Position numbers and translations under genes: made by a program | Shown: in pieces, positions 33,987 through 42,605 of the stretch | Layout: each line of letters begins with the position of its first letter | How positions within the stretch are numbered: the first letter of the stretch is position 1 | Notes under the pieces: generated by a model | The model's input: the letters and a program-made list of their open reading frames with translations, nothing else | Database searches by the model: none | What the model was told of the DNA's origin: nothing | Source of the DNA: an uncultured Lachnospiraceae bacterium | GTDB lineage: Bacteria > Bacillota > Clostridia > Lachnospirales > Lachnospiraceae | DNA: 52,583 nt | Assembly (NCBI GenBank): GCA_934432885.1 | Contig: CAKRYY010000020.1 | Location: forward strand, 1 to 52,583 | Reading direction: 5' to 3'

Positions 33987-34033
33987 GAAAACTGCCTCCC
34001 GATATACGCTGCAAACTTTGTGAAAAAGTACCT

Positions 34034-34063
34034 TTGAAATTTTTTCCAAAAAAGGGGTATACT
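34034..34063 (+). promoter_or_regulatory. Promoter of the CarD-like gene
   Basis: TTGAAA (34034-34039), an 18-base spacer and TATACT (34058-34063), 65 bases before the start codon. Confidence 0.65.
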
Positions 34064-34127
34064 AAAAGTGATGACCCATTAAAAGAGGCATTCCCTTACA
34101 AACAACAGTCAGGAAAGGAGATACCCC

Positions 34128-34646
34128 ATGTTTGAAATTGGCAGCTATATCATCAAACCCGGCAGCGGCATCTGCCGTATTACGGAAGTTTTAAATCCCC
34201 CTCTGCCGGGCGTCAGCAAGGACAGGCTTTATTATCTGCTGGTTCCGCTTGACAGCCCACATTCAAAGCTCTATGTGCCCACCGACACTGCAGGGCAGAC
34301 GCTCCGCACGGTTATGACAAAGGCGGATGCGCTGGCACTGATTGACAGTATTCCCGAGATAGAAGCTGTCTGGATTGCCAATGACAAGCTGCGGGAGCAG
34401 GCATACAAGGAAGCGCTGCAAAGCTGCGAGCCGCATGCGCTCATCAGTATCATCAAAAATCTCTACCTGCGCAGGATGCAGCGGATTGAGCAGGGCAAAA
34501 AAAGCACCTCAACCGACGAAAGATATTTCAAGCTTGCTGAGGAAGCACTGTATAAAGAGCTTGCCTTTGCACTGGAAAAGGAAAAAAGAGAAATGCGCCA
34601 GTTTATTGCCGATGCGCTTCTTCCGCATAAGACAATTTCTGAATAA
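34128..34646 (+). CDS. CarD/CdnL-like transcription regulator
   Basis: A 172-residue protein with an N-terminal RNA-polymerase-interaction (Tudor-like) domain (FEIGSYIIKPGSGICRITEV, YYLLVPLDSPHSKLYVPTD) and a helical C-terminal half (ERYFKLAEEALYKELAFAL), as in CarD/CdnL. These proteins bind the RNA polymerase beta subunit and stabilise open complexes. Which promoters it affects is unknown. AAAGGAG precedes the ATG, and a UUCG-loop terminator follows. Confidence 0.85.
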   Translation: MFEIGSYIIKPGSGICRITEVLNPPLPGVSKDRLYYLLVPLDSPHSKLYVPTDTAGQTLRTVMTKADALALIDSIPEIEAVWIANDKLREQAYKEALQSCEPHALISIIKNLYLRRMQRIEQGKKSTSTDERYFKLAEEALYKELAFALEKEKREMRQFIADALLPHKTISE

Positions 34647-34679
34647 AAATATTTTTTGAACCTATCGTTCACTTGTTAT

Positions 34680-34703
34680 GCCCGCCTTCGTGTGGGCTTT
34701 ATT
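34680..34703 (+). terminator. Terminator after the CarD-like gene
   Basis: GCCCGC and GTGGGC pair (one G-U) around a CTTCGT loop and are followed by TTTATTT. Confidence 0.7.
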
Positions 34704-34779
34704 TATATCAGGCGTTCTACGGATGGAGGAATTTCCTATTAAACTAAAAATAGCCACACCTTGAGTGACTATTTTAAAA

Positions 34780-34884
34780 TTACCTATTTATTCTCTTCAT
34801 TCGATTTATGATAGCCTGCCAATACATCCTATCTTTCAATACCCTGATAACAGTTATCGTTGTATCTTCAACCACGAAAAAGAG
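34780..34884 (-). pseudogene. 3' remnant of a RelE/ParE-type toxin gene
   Basis: On the minus strand this frame encodes FFVVEDTTITVIRVLKDRMYWQ and a short basic tail, then a stop at 34780-34782. The F-x-V-E-x-x-x-I-x-V-x-R-V pattern is the characteristic C-terminal strand pair of RelE/ParE-family toxins (VEGDTVTVLRVLHGRRDW type). Only ~35 codons remain, directly out of frame after the antitoxin-like gene, so the first two thirds of the toxin appear deleted. Confidence 0.65.
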
Positions 34885-35053
34885 CAATCTTGTCGATTTC
34901 CTCCCATGCTTCTTCGATGGTGTATACCTCACCATTTTTCATGCTCTGCACTCCTTTTGCCAGTTCCTGATAGAGTGCATCAAAAGCATCCTTTTCCGTA
35001 TAGTCATACGTGTTATTATTTGCTGTTGTGTCTACTGCCGCTAATGGTGTCAT
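34868..35053 (-). CDS. Antitoxin-like protein, truncated or fused at its end
   Basis: A 61-residue acidic protein, with GGGAGTGATACC before the ATG. The QSMKNGEVYTIEEAWEEIDKI segment resembles the C-terminal region of small antitoxins that partner RelE/ParE toxins (family impression, not searched). The last residues (ALFRG) come from toxin DNA read out of frame. It looks like what is left after a deletion that joined the antitoxin gene to the toxin 3' end. It could still be expressed as a solitary antitoxin. Confidence 0.6.
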   Translation of the reverse strand: MTPLAAVDTTANNNTYDYTEKDAFDALYQELAKGVQSMKNGEVYTIEEAWEEIDKIALFRG

Positions 35054-35185
35054 GGTATCACTCCCTTTCTGGTTTTATTATATGTAACATATCCTTATAT
35101 TACAAGAAAAATTGTTATCTGATATTTTTTCTCGCTTTTGTAAACACATAGAAAGCATATCAATAGCGGTTTGAGGAATCAGAAA

Positions 35186-35222
35186 AAACAAGACAGCATA
35201 GCAAACCACTATGCTGTCCTGC
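35186..35222 (-). terminator. Terminator after the chemoreceptor gene
   Basis: GACAGCATAG and CTATGCTGTC form a perfect 10-bp stem, followed by TTGTTTTTT on the minus strand. Confidence 0.85.
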
Positions 35223-35242
35223 AAAATCAAATTCACTTACAT

Positions 35243-37018
35243 TTATGCCTCTTCCAGAATAAATTTTCCAATGTTCTTTCTGAGCTTCGATGCCGCCGTA
35301 TCTGCATCGCGGGCGCTTTCTGTTACGCTGGATGCCTTGCTTACTACAGATACGGACTTTTCTGCGATGTTGCTGGTTCCCGCAGCACCCTCATTCGTCG
35401 CTGTGGAGATGCCGTTAATCGAATCCAATACGCCGGAGATAGAAGCTACCAGTTCCTCAGAGGTTGCGCTGAAGTCCGAAACAAGGCTGTTGACTGCAGC
35501 CGCATCGTCATTGTAGGAATCTGCCATCGACTCAAACATGTCAAAGCTATGTACGACTTCTGATTCTACGAAGGTAAGCAGCCTGTCTGCATCGCCTGCC
35601 AGTCTTCCAACTGCCGCATTGACATTTTCCGTTACCTTCTTGATATTTCCAACTGCCTGCTGGGACTGCTCTGCAAGATTACGAATTTCATCAGCAACAA
35701 CTGCAAAGCCGCGTCCTGCTTCTCCCGCACGCGCCGCCTCGATGGAAGCGTTTAAGGATAACAGGTTTGTCTGGCTGGTAATGTTCATAATGGACTCTGC
35801 CAGAATTCCAATCTGCTCTACTACCTTTGCCTCTGCCAGTGCGCTTTCAAGGCTCTCTCGGATTTCTGCCTCTGTCTTTGCAACATTTTGACGATTGGTC
35901 GTCGCGGAGTTCTTTGCTTCTTCCGCCTTGCGGTAAATCTGCTCTGCCTCGGTTGCGCCGTCCTGTGCACGAACTGCAATGCTCTTTGCTGCCTGCTCAA
36001 TCTCATGCGACATGCTGTCGATTTCCGTTGCAGACGCCGCTGTCTCTTCCATGCTTGCTGCAAGCTGCTGTGTTGTCGCGGAAACGTCCTCAATATCGCC
36101 ATTTAAGTCATTTACATTTACATAAATGCTTTCTACAATCTTATCGATGCTGCCTGCCTCGTCCTTCACGTCACGAATCAGGCTCTGTATCTCCGAACGC
36201 ATGCTTTCCAGCATACGTGCCAGTTCTCCAAAATCATCCTTCTTTGCCAGATCAGCAGCACTTACCTTATGTGAGAAGTCGCCGCCTGCAATCTGCTTCA
36301 TGCTTGCTATCGTATGCTTTAAGGAAGTGATAACGTCCTTTGCAATCAGGATAACCACCAGCGCAATCAGAATCAGGAGTATCAGTGTCATCACTGCCAT
36401 CATCAGAATCCTCTGCTGTACATAGGCACTGAACTCAGCATTCTGCTCTGCAATCGCACTGTCAATATCATCTGTATAATTACCGGTTCCGATGACCCAG
36501 TCAAAGGGTTCAAAGTAAGCGCTGTATGCACGCTTCGGTGAAGGCTCTGTCTCGCCTTCCTTCGGGAAGCTGTAGTCCGAGTAACCGCCGCCTTCTTTGA
36601 CTGCAACACCGATAATGTCCTGCATATACGGAACACCATTTTTGTCCTTTGCATCTATACGGTTCGTGCCCTCTGTATCATTTCCAAGCAAGACCACATT
36701 GGTACCGTCCGACTGGTCTGCCCAGAAGTAACCGTTTTCGCCATAACGGAGCTCTCTGAGTTCATCTGCCGCAGCCTTCTTTGCCTGCTCCACATCATCA
36801 TAGGAATTATTGATTGTCTCAAGAAGCGACAGCGCTGTATCCACCTGCTCCTTAATCGTCTTATCATAGTCCTCACGCAGTGAAGTCTCCATGCTTTCAA
36901 GCGACCTGCTCTTAATCTGTATCATGTTTCCCAGTGAAACAAGCCCACTCGCTACCGCCATAATCACGACAAGCAAAACAACGATTCCCATCTTGGCTCC
37001 GACTTTCAGATTCTTCAT
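35243..37018 (-). CDS. Methyl-accepting chemotaxis protein with Cache sensor
   Basis: A 591-residue chemoreceptor. The first helix ([17 protein letters not shown]) is followed by an outer sCache_2-like domain ([41 protein letters not shown]), a second helix ([19 protein letters not shown]), a HAMP domain and a long coiled-coil signalling domain. The tip reads [40 protein letters not shown] in parts, the universal CheA/CheW contact. It probably senses a small organic acid or amino acid, as sCache_2 domains do. AGGGGG lies nine bases before ATG 37018; an ATG two codons earlier is less well spaced. No che or flagellar genes are in the window. Confidence 0.95.
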   Translation of the reverse strand: MKNLKVGAKMGIVVLLVVIMAVASGLVSLGNMIQIKSRSLESMETSLREDYDKTIKEQVDTALSLLETINNSYDDVEQAKKAAADELRELRYGENGYFWADQSDGTNVVLLGNDTEGTNRIDAKDKNGVPYMQDIIGVAVKEGGGYSDYSFPKEGETEPSPKRAYSAYFEPFDWVIGTGNYTDDIDSAIAEQNAEFSAYVQQRILMMAVMTLILLILIALVVILIAKDVITSLKHTIASMKQIAGGDFSHKVSAADLAKKDDFGELARMLESMRSEIQSLIRDVKDEAGSIDKIVESIYVNVNDLNGDIEDVSATTQQLAASMEETAASATEIDSMSHEIEQAAKSIAVRAQDGATEAEQIYRKAEEAKNSATTNRQNVAKTEAEIRESLESALAEAKVVEQIGILAESIMNITSQTNLLSLNASIEAARAGEAGRGFAVVADEIRNLAEQSQQAVGNIKKVTENVNAAVGRLAGDADRLLTFVESEVVHSFDMFESMADSYNDDAAAVNSLVSDFSATSEELVASISGVLDSINGISTATNEGAAGTSNIAEKSVSVVSKASSVTESARDADTAASKLRKNIGKFILEEA

Positions 37019-37075
37019 AAGCATATCCCCCTGCTGTTTTTTGGTACAATCTGGAAAAAGTTTTGTACAATTATT

Positions 37076-37104
37076 ATAATACTACTCGCTCTTTTGATTG
37101 TTAA
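37076..37104 (-). promoter_or_regulatory. Promoter of the chemoreceptor gene
   Basis: TTAACA (37099-37104), 17-base spacer and TATTAT (37076-37081) on the minus strand. It looks like a sigma-A promoter, and I saw no clear sigma-D (TAAA..GCCGATAA) element. Confidence 0.6.
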
Positions 37105-37230
37105 CTTGTGCATATTTTTGAATATTGTTCAAACTTTTCCCGCTCCAGCAAAAAATTTTCACATTGTTATCTACAATTCGGGATATGAAATGAAAAAGAG
37201 TCTGCTTTGGTATTGAAATGCTTGCAATAC

Positions 37231-37275
37231 AAGAACTCCCCGGAGCAATTCGAAATGCTTCTCCGAGGAGTTCTT
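37231..37275. terminator. Hairpin after the yhcG-like remnant
   Basis: AAGAACTCC and GGAGTTCTT, with inner complementary CGGAG/CTCCG, form a long stem. T-runs are weak on the minus strand and better on the plus strand. Confidence 0.6.
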
Positions 37276-37278
37276 TTG

Positions 37279-37898
37279 TTATTCTTTTTCCAGTCCACGC
37301 CATTCTTTCAAAACAGCTTCCACCTGTGCAATTAGCTGCTCCTTATTGGGAATATAAGAAATATAGCGTGAAGCAAAAATATTGTTGGACAGACCGCCAA
37401 GGGCATATTCAGCAGCTATACTGTCCTTATCCGTACAAAGAATGATTCCGATTGGTGGATTATCATGTTCATCATTCACTTCTGCAGCGTAATAGTTCAG
37501 ATACATATTGAGCTGTCCGGCAGCCTCCGGCGTAAGCTTGGTTGTCTTTAATTCAATCAGCACATACGCCCGGAGAATTTTATTGTAGAAAACCATATCC
37601 ACATAATAGTGGGTATTGTTCAAGGTAATGCGCTGTTGTGTTCCTACGAACATAAAACCGCGTCCTAATTCCAACAGAAATTTTTCTATTTGTGCGACCA
37701 GCTCAATTTGCCAGACAGTGTCTGGCAAATTGGATATGCAAGATAAAACGCCCGCATATTCTGCAAATTGGAACGAGAAAAGCCTTTTCCAAATTCTTTT
37801 GTCAACTCTTTAGAAAGCTGTTTCAAAGTCTGCCTTCCATAATCTGCCCGCTCATTATTTTCCTGTTCATGCTCAACAATTATTTTTCCTGATTTCAC
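37279..37898 (-). pseudogene. Decayed YhcG/DUF1016-type nuclease gene
   Basis: Two out-of-frame pieces of one family. The 5' piece (37686-37898) reads NNERADYGRQTLKQLSKEL and FGKGFSRSNLQNMRAFYLA, the N-terminal DUF1016 helical domain. The 3' piece (37279-37728) reads FLLELGRGFMFVGTQQR, YYVDMVFYN and YVLIELKTTKLTPEAAGQLNMYL, the PD-(D/E)XK nuclease domain with its D..E-x-K residues. A normal protein is ~340-370 residues; about 150 central residues and the first ~25 are gone, and the frame shifts at the junction. A perfect 29-base palindrome sits at that junction. The 5' end starts at the stop codon of the DJ-1 gene. The 3' piece might be translated alone, but has no good ribosome site. Confidence 0.85.
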
Positions 37899-38452
37899 TC
37901 AGCCTTTCCATAAACAATCTTTGCTGCAAGCGCCTTCGCCGCTTCCTGTCCCTGGAAATGCGCTACGATTGCCAGTCCAAAGTCAATCGCACAGCCCATG
38001 CCGCGCGCTGTAATGATATTTCCTGACACCTCTGTCGTATTCTTGGTTACCTGCGCGCCTGCAAGGTGGCTTTCCATCTCTGGGAATGAGCATGCCGTCC
38101 TGCCCTCAAGCATGCCTCTGTGTCCTAAGATTCTCGGTGCAGCGCAGATTGCCGCAATATATTTTCCCTGCTTATAAAAATCATCCAGCAGCGACATCAG
38201 CGGCTCATATTCCTCCAGATTCTTTGTGCCCGGCATACCGCCCGGAAAAACCAGCATTTCTGTCCTGGAAAAATCCATTTCTTCAAAAAGGCTGTCCATC
38301 GTAACCGGAATCTGATGCGAGCTTGTCACCACCTTATTCCCTGTTATGGATACCATCGCCACCACAATGCCCGCGCGTCGCAGAAGGTCTACGACCGTCA
38401 ACGCTTCGATTTCCTCATATCCTTCTGCAAAAAAAACACATACTCTGCTCAT
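37895..38452 (-). CDS. DJ-1/PfpI family protein
   Basis: A 185-residue flavodoxin-like protein of the DJ-1/YajL/ThiJ group. The nucleophile elbow AAICAAPRILG carries the reactive Cys, the acidic partner is the Glu of FAEGYEEIEAL, and LVFPGGMPGT is typical. Members act as glyoxalases/deglycases or redox-sensing chaperones; the exact activity cannot be told. AGGAGG precedes the ATG. Confidence 0.92.
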   Translation of the reverse strand: MSRVCVFFAEGYEEIEALTVVDLLRRAGIVVAMVSITGNKVVTSSHQIPVTMDSLFEEMDFSRTEMLVFPGGMPGTKNLEEYEPLMSLLDDFYKQGKYIAAICAAPRILGHRGMLEGRTACSFPEMESHLAGAQVTKNTTEVSGNIITARGMGCAIDFGLAIVAHFQGQEAAKALAAKIVYGKAE

Positions 38453-38519
38453 CTGCTTTCCTCCTGTTTTCTATTGCCTGCCAAATAGTTTGACATTTTC
38501 ATTTTCTGTAAACACTATT

Positions 38520-38548
38520 ATTATAAAATGCCTCTTTGCCAAAAACAA
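38520..38548 (-). promoter_or_regulatory. Promoter of the DJ-1 family gene
   Basis: TTGTTT (38543-38548), 17-base spacer and TATAAT (38520-38525) on the minus strand. The other half of this 260-base gap holds two copies of AACTGCATGCA (38602 and 38639) before the CYTH gene, of unknown meaning. Confidence 0.6.
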
Positions 38549-38712
38549 GCTGACAATCCTCTTTTGCTTCCTTTTCTCCCCCTGCAAAACATGCTATCAT
38601 ATAACTGCATGCAAATCACATGCACAAGCTTCAATAACAACTGCATGCAGAATTTCATGTATAAATTTCAAAACCCCACAAGCGTTTTCACGCTCACCAG
38701 AAAGGAACCTCT

Positions 38713-39162
38713 ATGGAAATTGAACGCAAATTCACGGTAAAGCAGCTTCCCGAAAATCTGGAAAGCTATCCCTGCAAAAAGCTTGAGCAGGCATATTTAA
38801 ACACCGACCCTGTCATCCGCATCCGCCGGGAGGATGACTGCTTTTATCTTACCTACAAGGGACGCGGCATGCTTGCCAGAGAGGAATACAATCTTCCGCT
38901 CAACGAGAGCAGCTATGCCCATCTTTTGCCAAAATGTGACGGCAATGTCATTTCTAAACGCCGCTATCTGATTCCCTTTGAGGGTTACACCATCGAGCTT
39001 GACGTCTTTGACGCGCCCTTTGCGCCGCTCATCATTGCAGAGGTCGAATTTTCCACAAAAGAAGAAGCCGAAGGCTTTCAGCCCCCGGCCTGGTTTCTGG
39101 ATGATGTTACCTACAATACGGAATATCATAATTCTACGTTATCCCGTAAAACCTTTTCTTAA
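38713..39162 (+). CDS. CYTH domain protein (triphosphate tunnel metalloenzyme)
   Basis: A 149-residue protein beginning with MEIERKF, the ExExK motif of the CYTH superfamily. It is followed by the basic strands IRIRRED, YLTYKGRG and KRRYLIPFEGYTIELDVFD, and by IAEVEFSTKEEA with the acidic metal ligands. Bacterial relatives hydrolyse inorganic triphosphate or related phosphoesters. AAAGGAACCTCT precedes the ATG. It converges on the LacI gene with only 29 bases between. Confidence 0.9.
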   Translation: MEIERKFTVKQLPENLESYPCKKLEQAYLNTDPVIRIRREDDCFYLTYKGRGMLAREEYNLPLNESSYAHLLPKCDGNVISKRRYLIPFEGYTIELDVFDAPFAPLIIAEVEFSTKEEAEGFQPPAWFLDDVTYNTEYHNSTLSRKTFS

Positions 39163-39191
39163 ATCGCCCTGGCTGTTTTAAAGCCATGCCA

Positions 39192-40223
39192 TTACCGCCT
39201 GCAGGTTGATTCCCGCTCCAGCAGCTCTCCTTCATAGACAAGGTGCTGGTGCGTCTTTCTGCCTGCAATGATTTCAAATAAAAGACTGACCGTCGCCTCC
39301 GCCAGCTTTTCGGTAGGCTGCCGGATTGTCGTAATCGACGGCGTATAAAAGCTTCCCAAATCAATACCGTCAAAGCCCGATACCGAATAATCCTGCGGGA
39401 TGCGTCTGCCGCTCTCCAGAATCGCGCGTGCTGCGCCGATTGCCAGCATATCAGAAATCGCAAAGATTGCCGTACATTTCACGTCCTTTTTCAGCAAATC
39501 CATCATAACCTGATAGCCATTCTGCATGGAATAGGACTCAATATCACAGTACATGCTGCAAATAAGCTCATCCCGAATCGGAATCCCGTTTTTCTGAAGC
39601 GTCTTTTTGTAGCCCTCCAGACGCAGAACGCCGATGCTTCGATCCTCTGTCTCCGCACACAGAATCGCAATATCCCGATGTCCCTGGTCAATCAGATACT
39701 GCACCATGCGGGCGCTTTCTTTTTCATCGTCAACCGAAATCGAGGAATACAGCTTCCGGCTCATATTATCCGGCGGACAGCCAACCGTACTCAGAATAAA
39801 GGGTACCTGCAGCTTTTTTAATTTTTCCTCAGAGTGGGAAAAATGTCCGCCCAGAAAGATGATGCCCCGAAGCCGCTTTTCCTTAATCAGCTCAAGTGCA
39901 ACATCCACTTCATCTTCATTAAAATCTACATGATGCAGGACGAGGGAATATTTCTTTTTCTTAATCTCTGCCTCCATGACCTTAATCATTCCGCTGAAAA
40001 AGGGGTTGGTAATACCCTTTACCAGCACCGCAATGCTCTTTGCGTCGGTACGCTTCAAATTTCTTGCGCTGTTGTTTGGAATATAGCCATGTTCCTTAAT
40101 CACAGACAGGATCATTTCTTTCGTTTCCGGGTTGATGTCCGGATGATTGTTAATGGCTCTGGAAACCGTACTGACACCAACGCCGCATATCCGCGCAATG
40201 TCTCTTATGGTAATCTCTTCCAT
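39192..40223 (-). CDS. LacI-family repressor of the maltodextrin operon (probable MalR)
   Basis: A 343-residue LacI/GalR regulator. The N-terminal helix-turn-helix and hinge read TIRDIARICGVGVSTVSRAINNH and NNSARNLKR in parts, followed by a sugar-binding core (FAISDMLAIGAARAILESG, VSGFDGIDLG). AAGGAG precedes ATG 40223. It is the last gene after malE-malF-malG-malQ, so it probably controls that operon in response to a maltodextrin-type sugar. Its likely targets are the paired GGTAACG sites at 45108-45133. Confidence 0.92.
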   Translation of the reverse strand: MEEITIRDIARICGVGVSTVSRAINNHPDINPETKEMILSVIKEHGYIPNNSARNLKRTDAKSIAVLVKGITNPFFSGMIKVMEAEIKKKKYSLVLHHVDFNEDEVDVALELIKEKRLRGIIFLGGHFSHSEEKLKKLQVPFILSTVGCPPDNMSRKLYSSISVDDEKESARMVQYLIDQGHRDIAILCAETEDRSIGVLRLEGYKKTLQKNGIPIRDELICSMYCDIESYSMQNGYQVMMDLLKKDVKCTAIFAISDMLAIGAARAILESGRRIPQDYSVSGFDGIDLGSFYTPSITTIRQPTEKLAEATVSLLFEIIAGRKTHQHLVYEGELLERESTCRR

Positions 40224-40270
40224 GCTGCCGCTCCTTATCCTTCGCTGCATCCAAAATCTCTATGCCTGTT

Positions 40271-41746
40271 CTATAGCCTGCCGTACAATTTTACCATAGT
40301 ATATATCTGCTGCGCAAGCTCAGGTGTGCACGCATCCGGCGCCATACGCCATTTCCAGTTATTTCCAAGCGTGGATGGCGTATTCATTCTTGCTTCATTC
40401 AAAAGTCCCAGATAGTCCTGCATCGGAATGACTGCCGTATCTGCAACGCTGGAAAGCGCCGCCCGGATAAAGCTCCAGTGGATGTCCTTTTTCCCGCGGA
40501 TATTCAGATACCGCTTTGCAAAATTTCTGTCCTTGCGGTTACAGCTCTCAAACCAGCCTGCCGTCGTCTCATTGTCATGCGTTCCCGTATAAACGACGCA
40601 GTTCTGCGTATAATTATGTGGAAGGTAATCACTTTCTTCTCTGGAATCAAATGCAAACTGAAGCACCTTCATGCCGGGATAGCCGGTTTTCTTTACCAGC
40701 TTAATGACTGAAGGAGTCAAAAATCCAAGGTCCTCGGCAATGACCTCTATCCTGCCAAGCGCCAGCTTCAGTGCCTTGAAAATCTCATAGCCAGGTCCCT
40801 GCTCCCACTTGCCGAACTCTGCCGTAGGGTCTCCGTAGGGAATGGAATAATATTCGTCAAATCCCCTGAAATGGTCAATGCGGACAATGTCATACAGCTT
40901 ATAGCAGTGTGCGATTCTTCTAATCCACCACTTATATCCTGTCTCCCGGTGATAGTCCCAGCGATAGAGCGGATTGCCCCAAAGCTGCCCTGTTGCGGAA
41001 AACGCATCGGGCGGACAGCCTGCCACCGCCGTCGGCGTGCAGGTTTCATCGAGCTGGAACAGCTCAGGATTTGCCCACGTATCTGCACTGTCAAGCGCTA
41101 CATAAATCGGAATATCTCCTACAATCTTAATCTTTTTCTCATTGGCATAGGCCTTTAATGCCTGCCACTGCTTTGCAAATAAGAACTGCTGAAATTCATA
41201 AAACAGAATTTCCTGCGCATACAGCTTACGGTAATGGGAAAGCGCAGCCTCTTTTCTGAGCTTGATGTCCTCGTCCCACTCCGTCCAGCTCTTTCCGTCA
41301 AAGGAATTTTTCACAGCCATATAGAGCGCATAATCAGCAAGCCAGTAAGCATTTTCCTCACAGAATTTCAAAAATTCATCATTCTGTTCAATCCGGCTGT
41401 TCTCAAACGCAAGCCGGAGTACGGAAAACCGCGCAAGATAAATTTTTTCGTAATCAACGTAGGCTTCATTGTCTCCGAAATCAAAGCCCTCGCAGTCCTT
41501 TTTTGTCAGCCAGCCCTCTGCAATCAGCGCCTCCAAGTCAATGAAATACGGATTGCCTGCAAAGGTGGAAAAGGACTGATACGGAGAATCTCCATATCCG
41601 GTAGGTCCCAGCGGCAGAATCTGCCAGAGCTTCTGCCCCGCTGCCGCAAGGAAGTCTACAAATGCGTATGCTTCTTTAGAAAAGGCGCCTATCCCATATT
41701 TGGAAGGGATACTGGAAACCGCCATTAAAATACCGCTTCGTCTCAT
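40271..41746 (-). CDS. malQ: 4-alpha-glucanotransferase
   Basis: A 491-residue GH77 amylomaltase that transfers alpha-1,4-glucan segments between maltodextrins and frees glucose. Motifs are WQILPLGPTGYGDSPYQSFS near the N-terminus, GDIPIYVALDSADTWANPELF, VRIDHFRGFDEYYSIP with the nucleophile Asp, EVIAEDLGFLTP with the acid/base Glu, and YTGTHDNETT. It follows malG by seven bases. Together with phosphorylase it would convert imported maltodextrins into glucose and glucose-1-phosphate. Confidence 0.97.
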   Translation of the reverse strand: MRRSGILMAVSSIPSKYGIGAFSKEAYAFVDFLAAAGQKLWQILPLGPTGYGDSPYQSFSTFAGNPYFIDLEALIAEGWLTKKDCEGFDFGDNEAYVDYEKIYLARFSVLRLAFENSRIEQNDEFLKFCEENAYWLADYALYMAVKNSFDGKSWTEWDEDIKLRKEAALSHYRKLYAQEILFYEFQQFLFAKQWQALKAYANEKKIKIVGDIPIYVALDSADTWANPELFQLDETCTPTAVAGCPPDAFSATGQLWGNPLYRWDYHRETGYKWWIRRIAHCYKLYDIVRIDHFRGFDEYYSIPYGDPTAEFGKWEQGPGYEIFKALKLALGRIEVIAEDLGFLTPSVIKLVKKTGYPGMKVLQFAFDSREESDYLPHNYTQNCVVYTGTHDNETTAGWFESCNRKDRNFAKRYLNIRGKKDIHWSFIRAALSSVADTAVIPMQDYLGLLNEARMNTPSTLGNNWKWRMAPDACTPELAQQIYTMVKLYGRL

Positions 41747-41753
41747 GCCTCTG

Positions 41754-42605
41754 TTATCCTTTCACCGCGCCTGCTACAACGCCTTCAATGATGTATTTCT
41801 GGCAGAACAGATAGAAAATAATAATCGGAATGATTGCAATGACAAGCATTGCCATAAGTGCGCCCATATCCTTATTGCCGTTAGAGCCTACCAGCATCTG
41901 TACGACAACCGGAATGGTCTTATACTCTGTTCCAACACCGATTACAAGGTAAGGCAGAAGGAAATCGTTCCATATCCACATTGCATTTAAGATTGCAACG
42001 GTAATTGCCGTCGGCTTTAAAATCGGAAATACAACCTGAAAATAGCTTTCCAGCGGGTTTGCTCCGTCAATCATCGCCGCCTCTTCGATTTCAAGCGGAA
42101 TGGATTTTACAAAGCCGCTGAACATGAATACTGAAAGTCCTGCGCCAAAGCCTAAGTAAAGCACGCACATGCCGACCGGATTTTTCAGATGGAACTGGTC
42201 AGCCAGCGCCACCATAGAGAACATAACCATCTGGAACGGTACAATCATGGAAAATACAAACATGTAATAGAGCGCGCTCGTTACCTTGGAGTGAACTCTG
42301 GAAATATAATATGCTGTCATCGAAGTAAACAGGATGATAAGCAGCACGGAAATAATCGTGATAAACAGGGAATATCCTACTGCTGAAAGCATACCGGTCT
42401 TGGTAATGCCGTTTACATAGTTTGTCAGTCCGCTGAAGGTCTCCTGCGTCGGCAGGGCAAACGGGTCACGGCTGATAAACAGCTTTCCTTTAAAGGAGTT
42501 TAAAAGGATAAAGAAAAGCGGATATAAAAAGCAGAGTGCAATCACTGTCAGAAATACAAAGATAATGGTATTTTGTACTTTCTTGCTTCCGGTTTCTTTT
42601 TTCAT
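41754..42605 (-). CDS. Maltodextrin-type ABC transporter, MalG permease
   Basis: A 283-residue carbohydrate-uptake (CUT1) permease with six predicted helices. The EAA loop is EIEEAAMIDGANPLESYFQVVFPILKP in parts, near residue 185. The start shares one base with the malF stop (TAATG). No ATPase is encoded in the operon, so a shared MsmX/MsiK-type ATPase from elsewhere is likely. Confidence 0.93.
   Translation of the reverse strand: MKKETGSKKVQNTIIFVFLTVIALCFLYPLFFILLNSFKGKLFISRDPFALPTQETFSGLTNYVNGITKTGMLSAVGYSLFITIISVLLIILFTSMTAYYISRVHSKVTSALYYMFVFSMIVPFQMVMFSMVALADQFHLKNPVGMCVLYLGFGAGLSVFMFSGFVKSIPLEIEEAAMIDGANPLESYFQVVFPILKPTAITVAILNAMWIWNDFLLPYLVIGVGTEYKTIPVVVQMLVGSNGNKDMGALMAMLVIAIIPIIIFYLFCQKYIIEGVVAGAVKG

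Noticed and set aside
33655..34014. Minus-strand frame opposite the membrane-anchored protein
   Set aside because: It is a shadow frame with Arg/Pro/His-rich composition and no start signals.
34868..35053. Complete, working toxin-antitoxin system
   Set aside because: Only the C-terminal ~35 residues of a toxin can be read and they are out of frame, so no functional toxin is encoded.
37279..37728. A separate intact 149-residue nuclease
   Set aside because: Its apparent start lies inside the palindromic deletion junction without a ribosome site, and it matches only the second half of the YhcG family.
38600..38650. Two TGCATGCA palindromes before the CYTH gene as an operator pair
   Set aside because: They are short, no matching regulator is near, and the promoter of the CYTH gene is unclear, so they are mentioned only in the gap note.
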